DNA from: Actinocorallia populi
GTDB lineage: Bacteria; Actinomycetota; Actinomycetes; Streptosporangiales; Streptosporangiaceae
DNA: 64,000 nt
Reading direction: 5' to 3'
Assembly: GCF_002995495.1 (NCBI RefSeq)
Contig: NZ_PVZV01000001.1
Location: 930,001 to 994,000, forward strand
Part shown: positions 8,120 to 16,690 of the stretch, one piece after another
How the letters are laid out: every line of letters starts with the position of its first letter
Position numbering within the stretch: the first letter of the stretch is position 1
The notes under the pieces: generated by a model
Told to the model about the DNA's origin: nothing
The model's database searches: none
Seen by the model: the letters and a program-made list of their open reading frames with translations, nothing else
Made by a program: the position numbers and the translations under genes

Positions 8120-8959
8120 TCAGGGTTTTGCGGCCTCGATCAGATTCTGCGCGGTACGGCCGTACGCCGAGGCCTCCACCAGGTGTTCGAAGGTCTTGAG
8201 GTAGTGCGCGACGTCCGCCGGCTGGCGGTTACGGATCTGCCCGGCGACCAGATCCGGACGGACCTCATCGGCGTCGTAGATCCAGAACCCCTCCCACGGC
8301 CAGACCGTGCGCGGCGCCCGCAGCGGCAGGATGCCCAGGGAGACGTTCACCTGCCCGCCCACGAAGTGCAGCAGCCGGTCGAGCTGCTCCAGCATGCCCT
8401 CCTCGTCGAGCATGGGAGCGTACAGGGCGGCCTCGGAGACGACGAAGCTGAAGCGCTTGGTCCCGTCGGCCAGGTGCTGCTGGAGCTTGAGCCGCTCCTC
8501 CGTCGCGGCGTCCACGTCGTTGGGCACCTCGCGGAACTCCATGATGGACGTCAGGTGCGCCTTGGCGTAGGCGGGGGTCTGCAGCAGCGACGGGATGGGG
8601 CTGTGCTGGAAGATGCGGAACTCCGACGTGCCCTCGTACTGGGGATTGAAGGATTCCTGGACCCGGCGCAGGCCGGTCTGCTCGATGCGGCGCCACTGGA
8701 TGTAGAGGTCGTCGATGTTGCGGACGGCCGCGATGAGGTCGGGCACGCTCTCGGGATTGCCGGTGGCGGTGCACCAGACGCGGATGTCGCGCTCGGTGGG
8801 GATCTGCACCCCGTTCTGGATCTTGGAGACCTTGGACTTGGCCCAGCCGACCTCGGCGGCGAGCGAGATGGTGTTGAGCGGTGACTCGGCGAGCAGCTGC
8901 CGCAGCCGGGCCGCGAGGATGCTCGCGGCCTCGTCGGCCCGCTCCTTGGTAGTGGGCAT
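8120..8959 (-). CDS. XRE helix-turn-helix regulator with DUF5753 domain
   Basis: 279 residues. An N-terminal HTH (about 10-70) contains LLAESPLNTISLAAEVGWAKSKVSKIQNG. The remainder is DUF5753-like, with IQWRRIEQTGLRRVQESFNPQYEGTSEFRIFQ and PSLLQTPAYAKAHL. It is paralogous in layout to the protein at 4830-5723 but only distantly similar. No DUF397 gene accompanies this copy. Together with the ATPase gene downstream it forms a second, partial WhiJ-like locus. Confidence 0.9.
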   Translation of the reverse strand: MPTTKERADEAASILAARLRQLLAESPLNTISLAAEVGWAKSKVSKIQNGVQIPTERDIRVWCTATGNPESVPDLIAAVRNIDDLYIQWRRIEQTGLRRVQESFNPQYEGTSEFRIFQHSPIPSLLQTPAYAKAHLTSIMEFREVPNDVDAATEERLKLQQHLADGTKRFSFVVSEAALYAPMLDEEGMLEQLDRLLHFVGGQVNVSLGILPLRAPRTVWPWEGFWIYDADEVRPDLVAGQIRNRQPADVAHYLKTFEHLVEASAYGRTAQNLIEAAKP

Positions 8960-9036
8960 CCCACGAAGCTACGCCGTTTGTTGCGAGTTGTCGCGGAGAG
9001 TTTCTTGATCACTCGGTGTTCGGCCCGCGCCGGATC

Positions 9037-9960
9037 TCAGGCCAGGTCGGACGGGTCGGTGTTGGCTCCGCAGAGGACGACGGCCACCGTGCCGGAGCCG
9101 TCGTCGAAGTGGGGCAGCCCGGCGTAGGCGGTCGCGGCGGAGTGCTCGACGGCGAGCCGGTAGCGCTCCCACAACCGCCGCCGCGCGTCGATGATCTCGA
9201 GGTCGGTGACGAGCAGGCTGTCGGAGCGGGTGGTCCGCGCGGTGTCCAGCGCCAGCCGGGACGCGCGCCGGGCGCCCAGGGCGTCGGCGGCGACCGAGTC
9301 GACGGTGACGTCCACGGGCCGGCCCGCCTCCAGCGCGGCGTTCAGCGCGCGGCAGTTCTCCGGCTCGACGACGACCGTGCGCAGCCCGTGGTGGTCGGCG
9401 GCGGTCGCGATCCCGGTGAACAGGCCGCCGCCTCCGGCCGAGATGACGATCGTGTCCAGCCGCGGCACCCGGGCGCGGATCTCGTCCACGAGAGTGCCCG
9501 CGCCGGCCGCGATCAGCGGGTCGTCGTAGGCGTGCGAGGCCAGCGCCCCGGACTCGGCGGTGAACTCCTGGCAGGCGCCGAGCGCGTCGGCGTACTCGGC
9601 GCCGACCTGGCGGACGTCCGCGCCGTAGCCGCGCAGCCGCTCGACCTTCACCTTCGGCGCGGTCTCGGGGACGAAGACCGTGGCGGGAACCCCGAACAGG
9701 CCCGCCGCCCAGGCGCACGCCATGCCGGCGTTGCCCCCGCTGGCGATGGCCACCCCGGCCGGGGGCAGCGTCCCGGCCTCCCGGTGGGCGAGCAGCAGGT
9801 TCAGCGCGCCGCGCGCCTTGAAGGAGCCGGTGTGCTGCATGAACTCCAGGGCGAACCACAGCGGGCCGTCGGCGTGCGCGACCGCGGTCTCGCGGATCCG
9901 CGAGGTGATGCGCCGGGCGGCCTGCTCGACGTCGCCGTAACCGATCTTCTGAGCCTCCAC
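9037..9960 (-). CDS. PLP-dependent serine/threonine dehydratase-like protein
   Basis: 307 residues, fold type II PLP enzyme. The cofactor Schiff-base lysine sits in GSFKARGALN. The asparagine loop reads ASGGNAGMACAWAA and the phosphate-binding glycine loop SAGGGGLFTG. These motifs match the threonine deaminase/serine racemase group, which deaminates hydroxy-amino acids to 2-oxo acids. No ACT regulatory domain is present, so it resembles the catabolic rather than the biosynthetic form. GTG 9960 (VEAQKIGYGDVEQAARRI) fits the family N-terminus. The gene follows the chromate transporter by 34 bp. Confidence 0.87.
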   Translation of the reverse strand: MEAQKIGYGDVEQAARRITSRIRETAVAHADGPLWFALEFMQHTGSFKARGALNLLLAHREAGTLPPAGVAIASGGNAGMACAWAAGLFGVPATVFVPETAPKVKVERLRGYGADVRQVGAEYADALGACQEFTAESGALASHAYDDPLIAAGAGTLVDEIRARVPRLDTIVISAGGGGLFTGIATAADHHGLRTVVVEPENCRALNAALEAGRPVDVTVDSVAADALGARRASRLALDTARTTRSDSLLVTDLEIIDARRRLWERYRLAVEHSAATAYAGLPHFDDGSGTVAVVLCGANTDPSDLA

Positions 9961-9994
9961 ACCGTCTCTTCTACCACCGCGTTTCCCCCGGCAA

Positions 9995-11158
9995 TCACCA
10001 GAGAAAGGCATGAACCAGTCCTATCGCCGCTCCTGCGGCGATGTACCACGCGTTGTTGATCCGGGTCCGCCACACCAGCACGAACGTGCCGAGGGCGATG
10101 GCCGCGGTGAGGGGATCGGTGACCGCGGTGCGGGCGAGCTGCCAGGAGACACCGGCCATCAGCGCGAGCGCGGCGGCGTTGACCCCGTCCAGCAGGGCGC
10201 CCGTCCAGTCCCGGGAACGCAGGAAGCCGGTGAGCCGGGTGAGCAGCCCGACGAACAGGAACGACGGCAGGAAGACGGCCACGGTGGCGAGGAACGCGCC
10301 GGGGAGCCCGGCGACGACGTAGCCGAGGAAGGTGGCGGTGGTGAAGACGGGGCCGGGGGTGACCTGCCCGACGGAGACGGCGTCGACGAGCTGCTGCTCG
10401 GTGATCCAGCCGAGCCGTTCCACGAAGTCGCCGCGCAGGAACGCCAGCAGGACGTAGCCGCTGCCGTACAGCACCGCGCCGATCTTCAGCATGGTGGCGA
10501 AGAGCTCGGCGAGCTGGGCTCCGGTCGGGTCGGGGAAGAGCGGGGAGCCGTCGGCGAACGGCAGCGGCACCAGGGCGCCCGGACCCCTCGCGCGGCGCGC
10601 CCGGAGCGCGGCGCGGGCCGCGGCGGCCGAGGCCGCGCCGCAGGCCAGGACGAGCAGCTCGTTGACGCCCGCCAGGTAGGCCGCGAGCGCGGCGGCGGCG
10701 AGCAGCCCGAGCCACACCGTCCTGAGCACGGCGCGCAGCAGGGCGAAGAGCGCGTGGGCGATGATCGCGATGACGGCGGGCACCACCCCGTACAGGACGC
10801 CCTCGACGGCCGGGGTGCTCCCGTGGCGCACGTACGCCCAGGCCAGCGCGGTGACCATCAGCGCGGCGGGCAGGATGAAGCAGACCCCGGCCGCGACCAG
10901 CCCCCGCCACCGCGCCCGCTCGTGGCCGAGGTGGATGGCCAGTTCGGTGGAGCTGGGGCCGGGGATGAGGTTGGTGGCGCCCATCAGGTCGGCGAACCGC
11001 CGGTCGGTGACCCAGCCCCGGCGCCGCACCAGCTCGTCGCGCATCAGCGCGGTGTGCGCGGCGGGCCCGCCGAACGCGATGGCGCCGAGCCTGAGGAACA
11101 GCCCGGCGACCTCCCGCCACGATCCGCGCGCCGGTGCCGCGTTCTCCTCGTCCGCCAT
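9995..11158 (-). CDS. chrA: Chromate transporter (CHR family, two-domain)
   Basis: 387 residues with two homologous CHR halves. The N half has RLGAIAFGGPAAHTALMRDELV and MGATNLIPGPSSTELAIHLG. The C half has KIGAVLYGSGYVLLAFLRGDFV and AVSVGQVTPGPVFTTATFLGYV. The paired FGGP and PGP motifs are diagnostic. Known members export chromate using the proton-motive force, while many actinobacterial homologues are untested. The gene is expressed on the minus strand ahead of the dehydratase gene. No chromate-responsive regulator is adjacent. Confidence 0.92.
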   Translation of the reverse strand: MADEENAAPARGSWREVAGLFLRLGAIAFGGPAAHTALMRDELVRRRGWVTDRRFADLMGATNLIPGPSSTELAIHLGHERARWRGLVAAGVCFILPAALMVTALAWAYVRHGSTPAVEGVLYGVVPAVIAIIAHALFALLRAVLRTVWLGLLAAAALAAYLAGVNELLVLACGAASAAAARAALRARRARGPGALVPLPFADGSPLFPDPTGAQLAELFATMLKIGAVLYGSGYVLLAFLRGDFVERLGWITEQQLVDAVSVGQVTPGPVFTTATFLGYVVAGLPGAFLATVAVFLPSFLFVGLLTRLTGFLRSRDWTGALLDGVNAAALALMAGVSWQLARTAVTDPLTAAIALGTFVLVWRTRINNAWYIAAGAAIGLVHAFLW

Positions 11159-11218
11159 CCCGGAATCCCACCACGCCCGGGTGAACCGGGGGTGAAACCG
11201 TGCGCCGGGACGGCCGGC

Positions 11219-12064
11219 TCAGTAACCCCACAGGCGGGTGATCTCGCGCAGCTCCTCGGGGACGTCCTCGCGGGAGGGCAGGGGACGGGCCCGCTGGATC
11301 CTGCCGGACTTGAGGTTGGCGCTCCAGTCGCCGAAGACCGGCTTGATCGGGCCGTGGTCGTGGGCGCCGTAGTCGAGCATCGAGGACTCCCACGGCACGC
11401 CGAGGTAGGCGCAGATCTTCTTCGTCACGTCGGCCGGGTCGGCGGTCAGGTCCTCGTAGCGGACGGTGAGGCCCTCCAGGCTCTGCCGGGCGGTCTCGAC
11501 GCCCGTCACGTAGTCGAGGACCTCCTTGACCACGGCGTCGCGGTCGGCGTCCTTGCGGCGGTTCAGGAGCGACTCGACGACGGACGCGGGATGGCGCTGC
11601 AGGAAGATGTAACGCGCCTCCGGCCAGGCCGAGGAGATGCGCTGCCACTGCAGGGCGTTGGAGGGGGTCTTGTCGACGATGATGGACTTCCTGCTCTTCA
11701 GCAGCTCGTGATGGAGCACCCGGTCCCACAGCAGGTGCTCCAGCTCGGTGAGGCTGAGTCCGACCGCGTCCATGATGTCCGCGGAGTACTTGCGGCTCGG
11801 CTCGACCTTGAGCGTGCGCAGGTGCAGCTCGTGCGGCGCGCGCAGGCGCGAGTGGCTGTTGAGCAGGACGCGCAGGAGGGTCGACCCCGACCGTACCGAC
11901 GAGAGGACGAAGACGGGCGAGGCGACCAGGCGTGTGGCCGACCGGTCGGGCAGTGGCGCCCTCCGCTTGAGCGCCACCCCCGGAGGCCTCACGGCCTCGA
12001 GCAGGTGTGCTCCCCTGCGCCGGATGGCCTTCTTGATCACGCGCTTGCGCTTGGCGTCCTGCAT
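11219..12064 (-). CDS. Sulfotransferase-family protein
   Basis: 281 residues. The PAPS 5'-phosphosulfate-binding loop is VFVLSSVRSGSTLLRVLL and the 3'-phosphate-binding segment is YIFLQRHPASVVESLL. VDKTPSNALQ in between is the usual Lys-Thr-Pro strand. A basic N-terminal tail (KRKRVIKKAIRRR) precedes the domain. It most resembles bacterial small-molecule/carbohydrate-type sulfotransferases (Sulfotransfer_3). The acceptor is unknown. ATG 12064 has only a close GAAGG upstream, and a start a few codons downstream is possible. No PAPS-synthesis genes are nearby. Confidence 0.88.
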   Translation of the reverse strand: MQDAKRKRVIKKAIRRRGAHLLEAVRPPGVALKRRAPLPDRSATRLVASPVFVLSSVRSGSTLLRVLLNSHSRLRAPHELHLRTLKVEPSRKYSADIMDAVGLSLTELEHLLWDRVLHHELLKSRKSIIVDKTPSNALQWQRISSAWPEARYIFLQRHPASVVESLLNRRKDADRDAVVKEVLDYVTGVETARQSLEGLTVRYEDLTADPADVTKKICAYLGVPWESSMLDYGAHDHGPIKPVFGDWSANLKSGRIQRARPLPSREDVPEELREITRLWGY

Positions 12065-12155
12065 CCTTCATCCCGGGGTCGACTCCTCCTGACCCCCAGG
12101 ACCGTACAGGTCGGACATGAAAAAAAGATAAAGATTCCGGAACGTTAGCGAATAT

Positions 12156-12911
12156 TCATGCAACCTTTGGGGGCTCGGGGGTGTCCTCCTCGCAGAGGTC
12201 GCGCGCCATGAGCGTGGCCCCGGCGACCGCGCCGGGCATGAACAGCACCGCGCCCAGCGGGATGAGGAACAGCACGGCGGTGGCGGTGCCGAAGCCCAGG
12301 GTCGTGGCGCGCCGCGACTTCAGCAGGGCGAACCGCTCCTTGCGCGACATCAGCCTGCGCTCCATGGCGATGCCGGTCAGCTCCCCGGTGAGGAAGTAGC
12401 CCGAGACGATGAGCGCGACGACGGGGACGACGGTCTGGCCGACGACGGGGATGAATCCCAGCGCGAAGAACAGCACGCCGAAGGCGAGCGCGGCGGCGCC
12501 CAGGATGAGCGCGTCGCGGACGCTCCGGCCGACGCCGCGCCAGAACGGCTCGTCGGGCTCCGGCGGGGCGCCGCCGACGGAGTCCTCCACCCGGGTGGCG
12601 AGCGCCTCGTAGAACGGCTCGCCGATGACGAGGGTGACGGCGGTGAACAGGAGCAGCGAGGCGAACAGCGCCGCCCCGAACACCGCGACGCCGGCGATGA
12701 CGCGCAGCGCGTCCCGCACCCCGGACGCCCAGTCGTCGGCGAACGGCGTCATCCACCGGACGAGGTCGCCGACCTGGAAGCCCAGCCAGGTCAGCAGGCC
12801 CGCGAACAGCACCAGGGACAGCAGCGCGGGGATCAGGCCGAACACCCATTGGGCGGGACGTCTGGCGACCCAGGAGATCCCCCGTCCCAGGTAGCGCACT
12901 CCATCGACCAT
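12156..12911 (-). CDS. EI24 domain (CysZ-like) membrane protein
   Basis: 251 residues and four or more long hydrophobic segments in the EI24/CysZ arrangement. The N-terminal segment RRPAQWVFGLIPALLSLVLFAGLL is followed by a long helical pair. The P-V-V-G-Q-T motif (LGFIPVVGQTVVPVVAL) precedes a segment ending in the conserved R-R-x-x-x-x-L-x-x-R (LLKSRRATTLGFG). CysZ proteins of this fold conduct sulfate; actinobacterial EI24 proteins are not characterised. ATG 12911 has a GGAGGAG ribosome-binding site at good spacing, which decides it over an in-frame upstream ATG at 12986. Confidence 0.9.
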   Translation of the reverse strand: MVDGVRYLGRGISWVARRPAQWVFGLIPALLSLVLFAGLLTWLGFQVGDLVRWMTPFADDWASGVRDALRVIAGVAVFGAALFASLLLFTAVTLVIGEPFYEALATRVEDSVGGAPPEPDEPFWRGVGRSVRDALILGAAALAFGVLFFALGFIPVVGQTVVPVVALIVSGYFLTGELTGIAMERRLMSRKERFALLKSRRATTLGFGTATAVLFLIPLGAVLFMPGAVAGATLMARDLCEEDTPEPPKVA

Positions 12912-13383
12912 TTCCCGCTCCTCCGCGCCGTCGTGTCGTCTCGCGGAGGCCAGTTTGCCAAAATGGCGGAGAAGTCCGGCCGCCACGTCCCGTAATCACA
13001 CGGCGTGCCGATGGCGCCACGCTTCACTTCTATCTTTTTGGTATCGATACCGGCTGTTCCGGCGGGGCCGCGCGGGAGGTTCGCACCGCCTTCATCAGCC
13101 CTCCTGTGCCGAAGAGGAGGGCATTCTTCTCGGTATTGGTCTTTTCGGGCAGGCCTTACACTCACACGCAGGACACCGCCTCAGGCCATGAACCCGCGTT
13201 ATGACGTTCCGTGTTCGAGCGGGAACATGCTGGCACGCCCGGCGGTCTTGAACCGGTCCGCTCACTAGGACCCCCCTCTTGCGGTGAGGTGTCCTTATTT
13301 TGGACAGTGGTTAAAGTCTCTTCACCTTCAGTACTGTGGGCGACCCTGGTCGGCCAGGAGACACGCAAATCGGAGCGGAAACG
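12912..13383. other. Non-coding control region before the conservon
   Basis: I find no credible gene in these 472 bases. They hold the divergent promoters of the EI24 gene and of the conservon. Visible elements are a perfect palindrome GGTATCGATACC (13040-13051), a 7-bp hairpin CCCTCCT/AGGAGGG (13099-13121), and a short inverted repeat TGTCC/GGACA (13290-13306) in the AT-richest part, about 80 bp before cvnA. The short frames here have atypical codon use and no recognisable motif. Confidence 0.55.
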
Positions 13384-15897
13384 TTGTTCAAACGCAGAAG
13401 ATCCCCAGTACCCCGCGGCGGGCGCCCGATCCTTCGGCGTATCGCCGCGCTGCTGGTCGTGCCGTTGCTCTCGCTGACGGTGCTGTGGGGGTACGCGGCG
13501 ACTACGACGATGAACGCCGCTCTGAAGAAGTTCAACTTCTCTGACAACTACGACATGCTCGGCATCCCGGCGAACACGCTGATGTTCACGCTGGCGATGG
13601 AGCGTTCGGCGGCCGCCGTGGTGGTGACCGGCAACGGCGCCGCCGCCGCGGCGGCCCAGGAGGGCCTCGCCCAGGCGAGGGGCGCCACGGACAAGACGCT
13701 CGCGTCGTTCATGGCCACGCTGCAGAACCCCGACGCCCTCGACGGCCTCAACCCCAAGGCCCGCGCCCAGCTTCCCGACACCCGCAAGGCCCTGGAGGGC
13801 CTGGACACGGTGCGGGGCAAGGCAGTGCCCGGACGGTCCACCCCGGTCGAGATCATCAACGAGTACAGCCGGCTCATCGAAGTGCTGTTCCGGATGTGCG
13901 CCTCCTTCACCAGCGTCAACGACCTGGACGTCGCGCGGGAGACCGCCGCGCTGATCTACATGGGCTGGTCGCGCGACCTGATGCTGCGCCAGAGCGCGCT
14001 GCTGAACACCCTCCCCAAGAACGCGAAGATCGACAGCGCCCGCCGTACCGCCTTCGCCGACTGGGCCGGCAGCCGCGAACGCTTCTTCGAGCTCTCGCTC
14101 CACGAGGTGTCGGGCAACATCGCCGACATCCTGCACGGCTTCGCCGAGAGCCCCGAGTTCCGCAGGTACGTCGAGCTGGAGCAGAGCTTCCTCACCGCCA
14201 AGACCGTGCCGAACCTCCAGGAGTGGCGGGCGCTCAACGAGCAGCTCGCCGGCGTCTGGATGGAGCGCGTCATGGCGAGCAGCGACATCCTGAAGGTCGA
14301 GCGGGTGGAGCCGGTCGGCCAGCGGATCATCGTGGAGTTCACGCTGGTCGCCGGACTCGGTCTGGTCGCGGTCATCGCCTCGCTCGTGCTGCTCACCCGG
14401 TTCGCCCGCAACGTCTCGGTGGAGCTGAAGGGGCTGCGCGGCGCCGCGCAGAACCTGGCGCAGGAGCGGCTGCCCCGGGTCGTGGCCCGGCTGCGGCGCG
14501 GCGAGGAGGTCGACCCCGTGGTCGAGGCGCCGCCGATCGAGACGGGCAAGACCCGCGAGATCAACGAGGTGGCCGAGGCGTTCGGCACCGTGCAGCACAC
14601 CGCGGTCGACGTGGCCGTCGCCGAGGCGCACCTGCGCAAGAGCATCGGCCAGGTCTTCGTCAACCTGTCGTGGCGCAGCCAGGCGCTGCTGCAGCGCCAG
14701 CTCCAGCTGCTCGACGTGATGGAGCGCCGCGCCTCCAGCCCCGAGGAGCTGGAGGACCTCTTCAAGCTCGACCACCTCACCACCCGCATGCGGCGGCACG
14801 CCGAGGGCCTGGTGATCCTCTCCGGCGCGCCCACCGTCCGCGCCTGGGACCACCCGGTCGAGATGGAGGACGTGGTGCGCGCCGCGCTCGGCGAGGTGGA
14901 GGACTACACCCGGGTCGAGGTCGCGGCCTCCACCGGCGTCGCGATCGAGGGCGAGGTCGTCGCCGACGTCATCCACCTGCTGGCCGAGCTCATCGAGAAC
15001 GCCACCATGTTCTCCCCGCCCACCACCGAGGTGCTGGTGCGGGCCGAGGCCGTCGCCAACGGCGTGGTCGTCGAGATCGTCGACCGCGGCATCGGCATCT
15101 ACCCCGAGCAGCTGGCCCTGCTCAACCGCAACCTCAGCCAGCCGCCGGAGTTCGACCTGGCCGACAGCGACCGGCTGGGCCTGTTCGTGGTGGCCCGCCT
15201 CGCCGCCCACCACGGCATCAAGGTCACGCTCCAGCCGTCGGTGTACGGCGGCACCACGGCGGTCGTCCTGATGCCCGAGACGCTGATCGTGCGTCCCGGC
15301 GGCGAGTCCCGCGGCAAGCGCGGGCAGCGGGCCGTGCAGGCCGGTTCGGGCGCTCCGTCCGAGCCCCGGGCCGTGACCGCCGGCGCGCACCGCGGCCCCG
15401 CGGCCCCGCCCTCCTCGTCGTCCACCGGCGCCACCACCATGGTGTCCGACCTGCCCGCGACCTCGTCGTCGGGCCGCTACACCCCGCCCCCGTCCAGCAC
15501 GCCTCTGCCCCCTTCGGTGCCCCCCATGGTCTCTGAGCAGTCTTCGCCGTTCTCCGGGTACGACCTTCCCCCGTCCGTTCCGGAGACCCCCCAGGAGCTG
15601 TTCCCCCAGGGGCAGCAGCAGGGACAGCAGCAGGAGCAGGAGCGCCGGGGCGGGGAAGGCCGCGGCAGGCTGCCGCGCCGGAACCGGCAGCAGCACCTCG
15701 CGCCGCAGCTGCGGAAGCAGTCCCAGCCCGGAGCCGGCGGCTCCTATGACAACAACGACGAAGACGGATTCGTCGAGCCCGACCCGGAGTTCAGCCGGGA
15801 TCTGATGTCCTCGCTGCAGTCGGGATGGCTGCAGGGGCGAAGCCCGGAGGACGAGACCACAGAGTTCGATACCTATGACGAACGGGAGAGGCCGTGA
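13384..15897 (+). CDS. cvnA: Conservon sensor kinase (CvnA, nitrate-sensor-like)
   Basis: About 837 residues. Domain order: cytoplasmic RRxRRIAALL tail; TM1 (IAALLVVPLLSLTVLWGYAA); a long extracytoplasmic NIT-type four-helix sensor region; TM2 (LVAGLGLVAVIASLVLL); a HAMP-like linker; a degenerate dimerisation helix (NLSWRSQALLQRQLQLLD); an HATPase (ELIENATMFSPP, VDRGIGIYP, SDRLGLFVVARLAAHHG); and a roughly 200-residue Pro/Gln/Ser-rich tail. No conserved phospho-acceptor His is obvious. TTG 13384 is preferred for its GGAG site; GTG 13336 is an alternative without one. It is the first gene of a four-gene overlapping operon; in Streptomyces, conservon proteins form a membrane complex resembling G-protein signalling. 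Confidence 0.93.
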   Translation: MFKRRRSPVPRGGRPILRRIAALLVVPLLSLTVLWGYAATTTMNAALKKFNFSDNYDMLGIPANTLMFTLAMERSAAAVVVTGNGAAAAAAQEGLAQARGATDKTLASFMATLQNPDALDGLNPKARAQLPDTRKALEGLDTVRGKAVPGRSTPVEIINEYSRLIEVLFRMCASFTSVNDLDVARETAALIYMGWSRDLMLRQSALLNTLPKNAKIDSARRTAFADWAGSRERFFELSLHEVSGNIADILHGFAESPEFRRYVELEQSFLTAKTVPNLQEWRALNEQLAGVWMERVMASSDILKVERVEPVGQRIIVEFTLVAGLGLVAVIASLVLLTRFARNVSVELKGLRGAAQNLAQERLPRVVARLRRGEEVDPVVEAPPIETGKTREINEVAEAFGTVQHTAVDVAVAEAHLRKSIGQVFVNLSWRSQALLQRQLQLLDVMERRASSPEELEDLFKLDHLTTRMRRHAEGLVILSGAPTVRAWDHPVEMEDVVRAALGEVEDYTRVEVAASTGVAIEGEVVADVIHLLAELIENATMFSPPTTEVLVRAEAVANGVVVEIVDRGIGIYPEQLALLNRNLSQPPEFDLADSDRLGLFVVARLAAHHGIKVTLQPSVYGGTTAVVLMPETLIVRPGGESRGKRGQRAVQAGSGAPSEPRAVTAGAHRGPAAPPSSSSTGATTMVSDLPATSSSGRYTPPPSSTPLPPSVPPMVSEQSSPFSGYDLPPSVPETPQELFPQGQQQGQQQEQERRGGEGRGRLPRRNRQQHLAPQLRKQSQPGAGGSYDNNDEDGFVEPDPEFSRDLMSSLQSGWLQGRSPEDETTEFDTYDERERP

Positions 15898-16307
15898 CTC
15901 AGCCACAGCCATCCGGTGAATTGAGCTGGATGCTCGATGACCTGGTCCAGCGGGTGGAGCAGGTGCATCAGGCGGTTCTGCTGTCCCGGGACGGGCTGGT
16001 GATGGGCGCCTCGCGCACTGTCTCCCAGGCGGACGCGGAATTCCTCGCGGCGCTGTCCTCCGGTTTCCACAGCCTGTCCAACGGGGCGCGGGAGCACTTC
16101 GGAGCCCGCCAGGTGCGCCAGGCCGTCATCGAGCTCGACGACAAGCTGTTCTTCGTCGTGCCGGCCGGCAGCGGCAGCTGCCTGGCGGTGCTGAGCACCG
16201 CCGGACCGAAGGCCGGTCTGGTCGCCTACGAGATGGCGCTGCTCATCAAGCGGGTGCGCCAGCATATGGCGGCCGCGCCACGCCGCCAGTCGGCGGGTGC
16301 CGGATGA
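15894..16307 (+). CDS. cvnB: Roadblock/LC7-domain protein (CvnB)
   Basis: 137 residues forming one roadblock/LC7 fold, LSWMLDDLVQRVEQVHQAVLLSRDGLVMGAS...AEFLAALSSGF, ending in an amphipathic helix MALLIKRVRQHM. Such proteins act as GTPase-regulating dimers (MglB-like) for the small GTPase encoded two genes downstream. GTG 15894 overlaps the cvnA stop by four bases, which implies translational coupling and nearly equal expression. Confidence 0.95.
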   Translation: MTQPQPSGELSWMLDDLVQRVEQVHQAVLLSRDGLVMGASRTVSQADAEFLAALSSGFHSLSNGAREHFGARQVRQAVIELDDKLFFVVPAGSGSCLAVLSTAGPKAGLVAYEMALLIKRVRQHMAAAPRRQSAGAG

Positions 16308-16690
16308 ACGGTCCAGAGGGGCGGCTGCCCCGGGAACGCTGGGTGGGCCGGGACGCCGGCCCCCTGGTCCGCCCTTACACGGTGACCAAGGGGCGCACCC
16401 AGCCCCGGGGCGTCCGCCTCGACCTGGTGACGATCCTGGTCGTGAGCGGCCGGGGCGCGGCGGAGAACGTCAGGTTGTCGAGCGAGCACCGGCGGCTGCT
16501 GGACCTCTGCCGGCGCCCGTCGACCACCGCCGACCTCGCCTCCGAGGTGGACCTCCCGCTCCGGGTGGTCCAGGTGCTCCTGGGCGACCTGTACCACCAC
16601 GGACTGATCGAAGAGGTCCGCCAACCCGCTCCCAAGCGTCCTGACGCTCACCTGCTGATGAGAGTGCTCGATGAACTTCGCCACCTCTGA
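16304..16690 (+). CDS. cvnC: DUF742 protein (CvnC)
   Basis: 128 residues with the DUF742 signature: LVRPYTVTKGRTQPRGVRLDLVTILVV, a middle winged-helix-like part LSSEHRRLLDLCRRPSTTADLASEVDLPLRVVQVLLGDL, and a C-terminal end with MRVLDELRHL. The winged-helix look suggests a protein- or DNA-binding adaptor, but the biochemical role in conservons is not settled. It overlaps cvnB by four bases (ATGA) and cvnD by 20. Confidence 0.94.
   Translation: MNGPEGRLPRERWVGRDAGPLVRPYTVTKGRTQPRGVRLDLVTILVVSGRGAAENVRLSSEHRRLLDLCRRPSTTADLASEVDLPLRVVQVLLGDLYHHGLIEEVRQPAPKRPDAHLLMRVLDELRHL

Noticed and set aside
9995-11158. Chromate-resistance operon including the FMN reductase at 34106
   Set aside because: The genes are 23 kb apart, on different transcripts, and the reductase has its own TetR control; no link beyond general biochemistry.
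12065-12155. T-rich stretch read on the minus strand (CTTTTTTT) after the EI24 gene as an intrinsic terminator
   Set aside because: The only dyad before it is the 8-bp TTCCGGAA without loop space, so no stable hairpin precedes the T-run.
13099-13121. Hairpin in the region before the conservon as a riboswitch
   Set aside because: A lone 7-bp stem without conserved loops or a second stem; the surrounding sequence shows no known riboswitch core.
13162-15912. A 916-codon minus-strand open frame opposite cvnA
   Set aside because: Compositional shadow of the conservon kinase; no motif, and the plus strand has HATPase boxes and operon overlaps.
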